Source: Gammaproteobacteria bacterium
GTDB lineage: Bacteria; Pseudomonadota; Gammaproteobacteria; Pseudomonadales; Azotimanducaceae
Direction of reading: 5' to 3'
DNA: 64,000 nucleotides
Assembly (NCBI GenBank): GCA_030425195.1
Contig: JAUIAV010000005.1
Span: 186,001 to 250,000, forward strand
In this document: positions 35,563 through 43,851 of the stretch, piece by piece
How the letters are laid out: the number at the start of each line of letters is the position of its first letter
Position numbering within the stretch: the stretch's first letter is position 1
Made by a program: the position numbers and the translations under genes
Notes under the pieces: model-generated
Databases searched by the model: none
What the model was told of the DNA's origin: nothing
What the model saw: only the letters and a program-made list of their open reading frames with translations

Positions 35563-37005
35563 TTACCGGGGGCTGGAGAGCCGTGCCGCGGCCTGCACCT
35601 GAGCAACCGGTCGGATCCAGGGCTGGACCCGGCCCACTTCGGGCGGCAGATTGTCCGCCGCCGATTCGGCCGCGGTACGTGAGCTGAAGAGGCCGTAGAG
35701 AACCACGTGCAGGATCCGGCCGTCTCTCGGGAGCTGATAGATGGCGAACTCGCCGGGCTCCCGCTGCCGTTCGACGAAGGTGCTGGCACTTTCGGCGGAG
35801 GAGACGGTCACCAGCTGAATCGTGAAGAATTCCGGATTCTGCTCGAGCAGCCAGCCGGTGTCTCTGGCACCCGCGGGTATCCCGACGGCCGGCTCAGCAA
35901 CCCGGGGCGTCGGTTCGCGTGCTGGGTCCGGTTCGGGTTCCGGGTCCGGCTCGGGTTCCGGGTCCGGCTCGGGTTCCGGGTCCGGCTCGGGTTCCGGCTC
36001 CGGGTCCGGTTCGGTTGGGGTGGCAGGCTCCACGGCCGTATCCGGCGCTGGCGATGACTCCTCCGGAGGTTCCGTCGCAGCTGCAGGATCTGTCGGATCA
36101 TCCCCGTCCGCCCCGGGAGCCGGCAGATCGGCCGCCTCCGCCAGGAGCGTTTCGTCCGTTTCTTCGACCGTCGTTTCGTCCGCAAACAGATAAAGCAGGC
36201 CGACCACGGCCACCAGCAGGGTCAGCAGCGCCGCATGGAGACGAGGAAAGGCACGCTTCCCGGCAACCCCTTCCCCGGTTTCCAGCTTCACCAGCAGCAC
36301 GTTTGCCATCTGATTGATCCGCCCGGGCAGCCCCTGGGAGAGCCGGACCAGGTCCCTCACCTGGCCGTCCGTGAACGGAATCCGCCCCCGGTAGCGCGCC
36401 TGGCTGAAGCGCCATTCGAGATAGTCCCGGGCGTCGGCCTCGCCATAGCCGCTCAGACGGATCTCCTGCCAGCCCACGCCCTGCGCGCTCGCGGCGCGCT
36501 CGATACCCGGCACCATGCGCACCTCACCGAACAGCACCAGGTGCAGGGGAGATTCGTGAGTCAGAGTAATGAGCGATTCCACTGCCTTGTTGTCGAGCAG
36601 GTGGGCATCGTCCACCAGCGTCAGACAGAGACGTTCGTTACCTGCCTGGGCCTCCACGTGAGCGATCAGGTCCATCCGGAGTGACTGGGTGTTGGCATCC
36701 CTGGGCAGGGCCAGGCCGAATCCCTGCGCGATGGAGCACAACACCTCAAAGCCCGTATTCACCAGCGCGCCATTGATCCGGGCAGCCTTGACCCGGGGCT
36801 CCAGCGTGGCCGCGAGCTCCCGGTACAGCGTGGTCTTGCCAACGCCTTCCGGCCCGGTCACCAGCAGTACGCGCCGCGACCACTGGGACAGGTGTCGCAG
36901 CTGCTCCAGATGGGTCTTGCGCCCGCCCCGCTCGAAAAAACCCCGGTGCGGTTCGATGAACGGATTGTGGGTCAGGCCCAGAAAGGTACGTTCACCTTCA
37001 GCCAT
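35563..37005 (-). CDS. damX: DamX-like AAA ATPase with SPOR domain
   Basis: 480 residues from ATG 37005 (GGAG upstream), overlapping aroB by 8 nt. Cytoplasmic ExeA-like AAA domain with Walker A GPEGVGKT (51-58) and Walker B LTLVDDAHLL (128-137); one membrane helix (about 255-275, LHAALLTLLVAVVGLLYLF); a long Pro/Glu/Asp linker made of tandem repeats (333-362); and a periplasmic SPOR domain (about 392-468) that binds denuded glycan at the septum. This is the DamX layout, and aroK-aroB-damX is the E. coli order; dam is absent. Role: cell division. E. coli DamX lacks a strong ATPase signature, so the intact Walker motifs are notable. Confidence 0.85.
   Translation of the reverse strand: MAEGERTFLGLTHNPFIEPHRGFFERGGRKTHLEQLRHLSQWSRRVLLVTGPEGVGKTTLYRELAATLEPRVKAARINGALVNTGFEVLCSIAQGFGLALPRDANTQSLRMDLIAHVEAQAGNERLCLTLVDDAHLLDNKAVESLITLTHESPLHLVLFGEVRMVPGIERAASAQGVGWQEIRLSGYGEADARDYLEWRFSQARYRGRIPFTDGQVRDLVRLSQGLPGRINQMANVLLVKLETGEGVAGKRAFPRLHAALLTLLVAVVGLLYLFADETTVEETDETLLAEAADLPAPGADGDDPTDPAAATEPPEESSPAPDTAVEPATPTEPDPEPEPEPDPEPEPDPEPEPDPEPEPDPAREPTPRVAEPAVGIPAGARDTGWLLEQNPEFFTIQLVTVSSAESASTFVERQREPGEFAIYQLPRDGRILHVVLYGLFSSRTAAESAADNLPPEVGRVQPWIRPVAQVQAAARLSSPR
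35924..36013. repeat. 18-bp tandem repeats encoding the damX linker
   Basis: Four full 18-bp units (GGGTCCGGCTCGGGTTCC with one variant base in the first) run from 35924 to 35995, followed by a broken fifth unit. On the coding strand each gives a six-residue Glu-Pro-Asp-Pro unit. The array lies between the membrane helix and the SPOR domain and is likely to vary in copy number. Confidence 0.85.
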
Positions 37006-38101
37006 CGCAGAGCTCCCGGCCGCACCGCAGCGTTTCCTCGAGCCGTTCGGGCGGCACGTCGCTGGTGACGAAGACATCACCGAGCGAACGGGCCAGCACC
37101 AGGCGCAGGGTGCCGTCCACCACCTTCTTGTCCATGCCCATGGCATCCAGCATCTCTGCCGCGTCCAGCTCAGGCGGGACGACCGGCAGACCGAACCGCT
37201 CCAGCAGCACGCGCACCCGCCGTGCGTCCCGCCGATCGAGGAGGCCGAGGCGTGAAGACAGATCAGCCGCCTGAACCATGCCGATGGCGACCGCCTCGCC
37301 GTGCAGATAACGGCTGTACCCGGTGAGTGCTTCGATGGCGTGTCCGAACGTGTGACCGAAATTGAGTATGGCCCGCCGCCCGGATTCCCGCTCGTCCTGA
37401 GCCACCACATCGGCCTTGGTCCGGCATGAAACACCTACTGCATGCGCAAGGGCTGCCGGTGTCCGGGCCAGTAGTGCCTCGGCGTTGTTCTCCAGCCAGT
37501 CGAAGAATTCGGCATCCGCGATGACCCCGTACTTCACGACCTCGGCGATGCCGGCTGCAAACTCCCGATCCGGCAGGGTTCTGAGCAGATCCATGTCCGC
37601 CAGCACGGCCACGGGCTGGTGGAAAGCGCCGATCAGATTCTTGCCGGCGGGATGATTCACCGCCGTTTTTCCGCCGACGGACGAATCGACCTGAGCCAGA
37701 AGCGTGGTGGGAATCTGGATGAAGTTGACGCCACGCTGGTAGGTCGCTGCCGCGAATCCGGTGATGTCACCGACCACGCCTCCGCCGAGGGCCACCAGCG
37801 TGGTGCTGCGGTTGTGCCGTTGCGTGATCAGGTGGTCCAGGATGGCAGCGTAGTTCGTCAGATTTTTCTCACCTTCTCCATCCGCCAGGGTGAAGGTGCT
37901 CACCCGGGCGTTGATACCGGCAAGCGTTTCGAGCAGCCGCGGGAGCGCGAGCTCGGCAAGCACCTCGTTCGTGATCACGGCGACCTGCCCGCCGGGAATG
38001 TGCCGGGCGAGCAGATCGGGGGTTTCGAGCAGACCGGTGCCGATGTAGATGGGATAGCTGCGCTCACCGAGCGGGACGATGAGCTCCTGGACGAGATTCA
38101 T
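36998..38101 (-). CDS. aroB: 3-dehydroquinate synthase
   Basis: 367 residues. NAD- and Zn-dependent second step of the shikimate pathway. Visible: LADGEGEKN, LGGGVVGDITGFAAATYQRG (NAD loop), QIPTTLLAQVDSSVGGKTAVN, GKNLIGAFHQP, AGIAEVVKYG, and the metal-binding NFGHTFGHAIE with a later LHGEAVAIGM. It overlaps aroK by 4 nt and damX by 8 nt, so the three are translated as a coupled set. Confidence 0.97.
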   Translation of the reverse strand: MNLVQELIVPLGERSYPIYIGTGLLETPDLLARHIPGGQVAVITNEVLAELALPRLLETLAGINARVSTFTLADGEGEKNLTNYAAILDHLITQRHNRSTTLVALGGGVVGDITGFAAATYQRGVNFIQIPTTLLAQVDSSVGGKTAVNHPAGKNLIGAFHQPVAVLADMDLLRTLPDREFAAGIAEVVKYGVIADAEFFDWLENNAEALLARTPAALAHAVGVSCRTKADVVAQDERESGRRAILNFGHTFGHAIEALTGYSRYLHGEAVAIGMVQAADLSSRLGLLDRRDARRVRVLLERFGLPVVPPELDAAEMLDAMGMDKKVVDGTLRLVLARSLGDVFVTSDVPPERLEETLRCGRELCDG

Positions 38102-38622
38102 AGGACACCGTCTTCCTGAAGCTGGTCGATGATACTGCGCACCAGAACCTTGGGTCCCTGCCGGTCGGTCACGAAGCGGTAATCGGCCACTTCCGCATAG
38201 AGGGGTTCCCGGTCGAGCTTGAGGCGCGACAGCGTCTCTTCCGGATCTGTGCTCTGCAGCAGCGGCCGCTTCTTATCCTTCTGAGTCCGCTCCACCAGCC
38301 GCTCCAGCGGGCTGTCCAGATGAATCACGCAACCCCGGCCCGCAAGCATTCTGCGGTTGCAGGCACGAAGCACCGCACCGCCGCCGGTCGCGATCACCAC
38401 GCCATCCAGTCTGGTGAGTTCATCGATCACATGAGACTCCCTCTCCCGGAAGCCCTCCTCGCCTTCCACGTCGAAGATCCAGGCCACATCCGCGCCTGCC
38501 CGCTCCTCGATCACGTGGTCCGTGTCATGGAAGGTATAGCCGAGCTGCTGGGCAAGCAGCCGTCCGACGGTGCTCTTACCCACCGCCATGAGACCCACCA
38601 GTATGATGTTCTGCTTGCTCAT
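38098..38622 (-). CDS. aroK: Shikimate kinase
   Basis: 174 residues. Phosphorylates shikimate with ATP. P-loop GLMAVGKSTVG (9-19), shikimate-binding DTDHVIEERAG and FRERE, then ATGGGAVL, and the lid arginines in KDKKRPLL. It heads the aroK-aroB-damX unit. Upstream, a terminator at 38685-38716 separates it from pilQ, whereas these genes are often cotranscribed with pilMNOPQ in other species; a promoter must lie within 38623-38690. Confidence 0.97.
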   Translation of the reverse strand: MSKQNIILVGLMAVGKSTVGRLLAQQLGYTFHDTDHVIEERAGADVAWIFDVEGEEGFRERESHVIDELTRLDGVVIATGGGAVLRACNRRMLAGRGCVIHLDSPLERLVERTQKDKKRPLLQSTDPEETLSRLKLDREPLYAEVADYRFVTDRQGPKVLVRSIIDQLQEDGVL

Positions 38623-38684
38623 CGGGTAAGGGCTGCTTCCGCCTCAGATCGTCCCGTTTCTGTTGCTCAGGGGTATCCGGCAGG

Positions 38685-38716
38685 CACAAAAAAACGGCGC
38701 CCGCCGGGCGCCGTTT
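38685..38716 (-). terminator. Rho-independent terminator of the pilMNOPQ operon
   Basis: On the minus strand AAACGGCGCCC-GGC-GGGCGCCGTTT is a perfect 11-bp stem directly followed by a T-rich run, 80 bp after the pilQ stop. It should end pil transcription before aroK. Confidence 0.88.
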
Positions 38717-38750
38717 AGTGTAGTCCCTCGCCCTCGCGATTCCGAGAGGG

Positions 38751-38786
38751 CGCGCCTTCAGGCAAAGTCGCGCCTTCGGGCAAGGC
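38751..38786. repeat. Two 18-bp direct repeats with mini-hairpins after pilQ
   Basis: CGCGCCTTCAGGCAAAGT and CGCGCCTTCGGGCAAGGC lie head to tail in the pilQ 3' untranslated stretch. In the transcript each forms a small GCC-YGAA-GGC hairpin in which only the loop base varies. They sit between the pilQ stop and its terminator. Confidence 0.6.
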
Positions 38787-38795
38787 GGTCCGGAA

Positions 38796-40916
38796 TCAGA
38801 GAGAGGTGAGGCTCTCCTGAATGATTCTCGGCGTGATGAAGATCAAAAGCTCCGTCTTGTTGTCTCGTTCTTCCGTACGACGGAACAGCCGACCCGCGTA
38901 AGGCAGGTCGCCCAGGAACGGCGTCTTGGTCGTGGAGAACTGCTTGTCGGTGGTGAAGATACCGCCGAGCACGACCGTCTGGCCGTTGTCCACGAGCACC
39001 TGGGTTTCGATCTGGTTGGTGTCGATGGACGGCACGCCATTGAAGACCGCACCCACCGTATCCTGCTTCACGTTCAGCTCCATGATGATCCGGTCATCCG
39101 GTGTGATCTGCGGCGTCACCTCCAGGGCCAGGGTCGCATCCTTGAAGGATGTGGACGTGGCACCGGAGCTGGTCGCTTCCTGATAAGGAATTTCCGTACC
39201 GGATTCGATCAGCGCCGGGTTCTTGTCCGCCGTGATCACTTTCGGACGGGCTACCACTTCCGCATGTCCGTCTGCCGCCAGAGCGGAGAGCTCCAGGTCG
39301 AGCAGATAGCCAGCGCCCGTGACACCGATACCGAAGGTCGTAGCCCCTTCCTTGGCCACGCCAAGGTCAACGGCCAGATGTTCGGGTGAAGTGATGTCGC
39401 CCACACCGCCGCTGGAAATCACGTCCTGCAGATCCTCGAGGGTGGTCAGCGATCCACCCAGCTTGTTGAACCGGGTGCTGGACTTCTGAGAGAGGTGGGC
39501 GCCGCCCCAGCGGATACCGAGATCCTCTGAGAAGTCGTCGCTCGCGGTCACGATCCGTGCCTCGATCAGCACCTGGCGGACCGGAATATCCAGCTGATTG
39601 ATCACCCGGCGGAATTCCTGCAGGCGGTCGGCCGTATCCGTGAGGATGATGGCGTTGGTGCGCTCATCCACGATCACGCTGCCCCGCTCGGAGAGCACGG
39701 ACTGCTCGTTGCCGGCTGCATTGTTGAACAGCTCGAAGAGCTGAGTGGCGCTCGCATAACGTACCTGTATGAACTCGGTATGCAGGGGGGCGAGCTCACT
39801 GATCTGGCGCTGATTCTCGAGCTCGAGCTTCTCCCGCGCGGCGATCTCGGCAGCCGGAGCCACCAGGAGCACGTTACCCACCTGACGCTGATCCAGACCC
39901 TTGGTCTTCAGGATCAGCTCCAGCGCCTGGTCCCAGGGCACGTTCTTCAGCCGCAGGGTGATGCGGCCGCTGACCGTGTCACTGGCCACCAGGTTCAGAT
40001 CGGTGAAGTCGGCGATCAGCTGCAGCACCGAACGCACCTCGATGTCCTGGAAATTCAGGGAGAGTTTCTCGCCCGAGTACTTGAAGATGTCCTCGCGCTG
40101 CTCGATCTCTTCCTCGGACAGTGCGTTCACGTTCACCGTCAGGTTGTTGTCGGCCTGATACGCCAGGTAGTCATAGTCACCCGTAGCCGTGATGGTGAAA
40201 GTGGTGTGATCGCCTTCCTGCAGAGCGTCCACGATCTGTACCGGCGTGGCGAAGTCCGTCACGTCCAGCCGACGCTGAAGCTCCTGGGGCAGATCCGTGT
40301 TGCGGATCTGAACTTTGATCCGACCGCCTTCCTTGGACACGTTCACGGGTGCCTTGGGATTCGTCAGTCTGATCACGACCCTGCCATCGCCATCCTCGCT
40401 GCGCCGGAAGTCCACGGCGTCGATCCGGGAATCGGAGATGGAGCGGTCTTCCGCCGTGCGGTCATCCTGGCTCGCAAAGGACTGCTGGCTCGGTACGCCC
40501 TGAGCGGTCCCACCGCCCACGGTGAGGTAAAGCGTGTTGCCTTCGATATCGGTCTCGTAGTTGACGAGCTCAGTGAGATTGACGATCGCGCGAGTCCGGT
40601 CTTTGGTGGAGATGATCGAAACCCTGCGGGCGTTACCGATCCCGAGGTTGTGGTGCTTCTCTTCGAGACTGGAAGCCACACCCGGCATGTCCAGCACGAT
40701 CCGGGCAGGCTGCTCGATCGTGTAGCCGGTCGGTTCCGGGGGGGTACCGTCGAAATGCAGACGGATTTCCGTCTTGTCACCCGGCAGTGAAGAAAACTCC
40801 ACCGACTCGATGTTGGCCGCCCAGGCGGGCAGGGCAACGACAAGGGCCATCGCTGCGGCGAGCGGTCGGGCAATCCAGCGCGCTAACCGGCCGTTCTCAT
40901 TCATCATTGTTTTCAT
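38796..40916 (-). CDS. pilQ: Type IV pilus secretin PilQ
   Basis: 706 residues. Forms the outer-membrane ring through which the pilus passes. Signal peptide (about 1-33, ending LPAWAA); two AMIN domains (34-120 and about 163-255) for peptidoglycan binding; an STN/secretin N0 domain (about 290-340, LSLNFQDIEVRSVLQLIADF); N1 (about 370-440, FIQVRYASATQLFELF); and the secretin core to the C-terminus (VRQVLIEARIV, VARPKVITADKNPALIESGTE in two parts, VLGGIFTTDKQFS, LLIFITPRII). Complete and of usual length. The start overlaps pilP by 4 nt. Confidence 0.97.
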   Translation of the reverse strand: MKTMMNENGRLARWIARPLAAAMALVVALPAWAANIESVEFSSLPGDKTEIRLHFDGTPPEPTGYTIEQPARIVLDMPGVASSLEEKHHNLGIGNARRVSIISTKDRTRAIVNLTELVNYETDIEGNTLYLTVGGGTAQGVPSQQSFASQDDRTAEDRSISDSRIDAVDFRRSEDGDGRVVIRLTNPKAPVNVSKEGGRIKVQIRNTDLPQELQRRLDVTDFATPVQIVDALQEGDHTTFTITATGDYDYLAYQADNNLTVNVNALSEEEIEQREDIFKYSGEKLSLNFQDIEVRSVLQLIADFTDLNLVASDTVSGRITLRLKNVPWDQALELILKTKGLDQRQVGNVLLVAPAAEIAAREKLELENQRQISELAPLHTEFIQVRYASATQLFELFNNAAGNEQSVLSERGSVIVDERTNAIILTDTADRLQEFRRVINQLDIPVRQVLIEARIVTASDDFSEDLGIRWGGAHLSQKSSTRFNKLGGSLTTLEDLQDVISSGGVGDITSPEHLAVDLGVAKEGATTFGIGVTGAGYLLDLELSALAADGHAEVVARPKVITADKNPALIESGTEIPYQEATSSGATSTSFKDATLALEVTPQITPDDRIIMELNVKQDTVGAVFNGVPSIDTNQIETQVLVDNGQTVVLGGIFTTDKQFSTTKTPFLGDLPYAGRLFRRTEERDNKTELLIFITPRIIQESLTSL

Positions 40917-41494
40917 CCTCTGTCTCCACCACCCAGCGATACGGTCCGGATACGTTCTACCCAGCTTCCTGTACCGTCGGGGACTATCTCGACGAGCTCG
41001 ATGGCCGCCTCATCAATTGACTGAATCTTTCCGTGATCAGTACCCATGTAATCGCCCTGCTGAACCCTGTGCACGCCGCCTTCCGAGTCCTGAATCAGCG
41101 CGAACATCGCCGGACCCTGCGACAGGGTGCCCACCATGGACAGCGATGCGATGGTGAACTGCTCGAGATACTGCTTCACCCGGTTCGGGTTCGGCTTCAC
41201 CTGCGGGCCCTTGGGCCGCGGGCCCTGCTTGACCACCACAGGCGGCTCGAACGGGCTGCGCAGCCCCATGGCCTCGTAGGCGAACGGCTGCGCCGGCGTG
41301 AAGGCCTTGAGCGGCGCGATGGGCGGAGCCGGACGGGCGTCCACCTCGGCCATGAACGATTGGAGATCGGCAAAATCACCACCGCCGCAGCCGGTCAGGA
41401 GACCGCCGGCCAGCAGTACGGCCCCGAGCCTGGAGCCTGGGCGCCGTCGGCTCGCCATCTTCGGGATGGGCTTAATTCCTGGTAAGCGCATCAT
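40913..41494 (-). CDS. pilP: Type IV pilus assembly lipoprotein PilP
   Basis: 193 residues. Inner-membrane lipoprotein linking PilNO to PilQ. The lipobox LLTGCGGG follows an unusually long positively charged N-terminus (MMRLPGIKPIPKMASRRR); a start at the internal ATG near LAGG is possible. Then a linker (RSPFEPPVV), and the small beta-domain (LEQFTIASLSMVGTL, MFALIQDSEGGVHRVQQGDY, IELVEIVPDGTGSWVER). ATGATG at 41494/41491 overlaps the pilO stop. Confidence 0.95.
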   Translation of the reverse strand: MMRLPGIKPIPKMASRRRPGSRLGAVLLAGGLLTGCGGGDFADLQSFMAEVDARPAPPIAPLKAFTPAQPFAYEAMGLRSPFEPPVVVKQGPRPKGPQVKPNPNRVKQYLEQFTIASLSMVGTLSQGPAMFALIQDSEGGVHRVQQGDYMGTDHGKIQSIDEAAIELVEIVPDGTGSWVERIRTVSLGGGDRG

Positions 41495-42102
41495 GCTTCC
41501 TCATCCAGATACCGGTAGGTCTTGGCCAGAATCTTCAGCTTCAGATTCAGCGGCGAGCCCTGGGGCTCCAGCGTGAAATCATGCAGCGTCACGATTCTGG
41601 ACAACGCCGCCACACCGCTGACGAAGGTTCCGATCTTGTGGTAGTTGCCTTCCACGACGATGTCGATGGGCAGCTCCACGTAGAACTCGAGCTGGCGCTC
41701 CGCCTGGAGATCGATGCTCTCGATGGTCAGCTCATTGTCTAGCGCCGTCCGCGTGATGTCGTCGAGCAGACCTGGCACTTCCGTGTCCTGAGGCAGCTGC
41801 TTGAGCAGGGCGCCGAAAGTGGCCTCCATCTGCTGCTTCTGAGCCCGGTACTCCTCCAGGTTGGCTGCTTTTTCGGCCTTCACCTCGTAGTCGGCACGAA
41901 GCTCCACTTCCTTGGCTTCGGCGCGCTCGAGCATCGACTGCTTGTCCGTCAGATAGAAGTAGTAGCCAGCACCCATGACCAGGGCGAACGCCAGCACCAT
42001 GATGATGAGCTTGACCGGACCCGGCCAGGAACCGATGTTGTTGACATCCAGGTCATTGATGTCGAAGTTCTGGAGCTGTTCGAGGGTGTCCTGCATGGCC
42101 AT
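41491..42102 (-). CDS. pilO: Type IV pilus inner-membrane protein PilO
   Basis: 203 residues. One membrane helix (about 29-52, VKLIIMVLAFALVMGAGYYFYL), a coiled coil (about 60-105, ERAEAKEVELRADYEVKAEK), then the ferredoxin-like periplasmic domain (LLKQLPQDTEVPGLLDDI, FYVELPIDIVVEGNYHKIGTF in two parts). Pairs with PilN in the alignment complex. Directly abuts pilN (stop TAA next to ATG) and overlaps pilP. Confidence 0.95.
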   Translation of the reverse strand: MAMQDTLEQLQNFDINDLDVNNIGSWPGPVKLIIMVLAFALVMGAGYYFYLTDKQSMLERAEAKEVELRADYEVKAEKAANLEEYRAQKQQMEATFGALLKQLPQDTEVPGLLDDITRTALDNELTIESIDLQAERQLEFYVELPIDIVVEGNYHKIGTFVSGVAALSRIVTLHDFTLEPQGSPLNLKLKILAKTYRYLDEEA

Positions 42103-42677
42103 TTATTCACCCTCCTCTTCGTTCTTGTTCGGATTGTGCTGAACGAACGTGAGGTCGAACGTGCTCGCCTGAGGCCCGTAGTCCGAGTTGTCCGGGTCTT
42201 CCTTGATGCTGCGCAGATTCGGTGACTGGAACCACTGCGACTCGTCCAGGTTCCGCATCAGCGAGGAAATCCGGTTGTTGGACTCGGCGGTGCCGGCCAC
42301 TTTCAGGTTTCCGGAGTTCATCTCCAGCTTGTTGTAGTGCACGCCTTTGGACAGGGTGCGGACCAGCTCGTCGAAGACACGGACGATCACGGGCCGGTTG
42401 CCCTGCAGCTCCTGAATGAGCGCCATCCGTTCTTCCAGATCCTTCTTCTGCTGCTCGAGCTGGGCGATCTCAGCGATCTTGGTGTCCAGCTCGGAGATCT
42501 TGCCTTCCAGGAAACCGTTCCGGGAATTCTGATGCTCGATGTTGTTGTCGAGCATCCAGCCGCCGGCAAAGACCAGCACGGCACCGAGCACGAAGACCCC
42601 GGCCAGATTGCCGAGAAACTCTTTCTTCTTGCGCTCGCGCTCCCATTCGCGCCACGGCAGGAGGTTGATATGTGCCA

Positions 42678-42678
<1 letters not shown>
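42103..42678 (-). CDS. pilN: Type IV pilus inner-membrane protein PilN
   Basis: 191 residues. The short cytoplasmic tail INLLPWREWERERKKKEF carries the conserved INLLPWR motif that docks on PilM. It is followed by one membrane helix (about 25-45, LAGVFVLGAVLVFAGGWML), a coiled coil, and a periplasmic domain (VRTLSKGVHYNKLEM to FDLTFVQHNP). Its ATG shares one base with the pilM stop. Confidence 0.96.
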
Positions 42679-43754
<1,076 letters not shown>

Positions 43755-43795
43755 TTACTTTCGCGGGCACTTACGTCCTTTTTATGGCACTCAAC

Positions 43796-43824
43796 ATTAA
43801 ATACCAGGATTGCAACGTCCGCAA
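43796..43824 (-). promoter_or_regulatory. Candidate sigma-70 promoter for pilM
   Basis: On the minus strand TTGCGG, 17 nt, TTTAAT. The -10 matches five of six consensus bases and the -35 three. Predicted start near 43788 gives a leader of about 46 nt that includes the AAGGA ribosome site. Confidence 0.45.
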
Positions 43825-43851
43825 TCCGTTCCCTGTATCCTTGCCGCGCGC

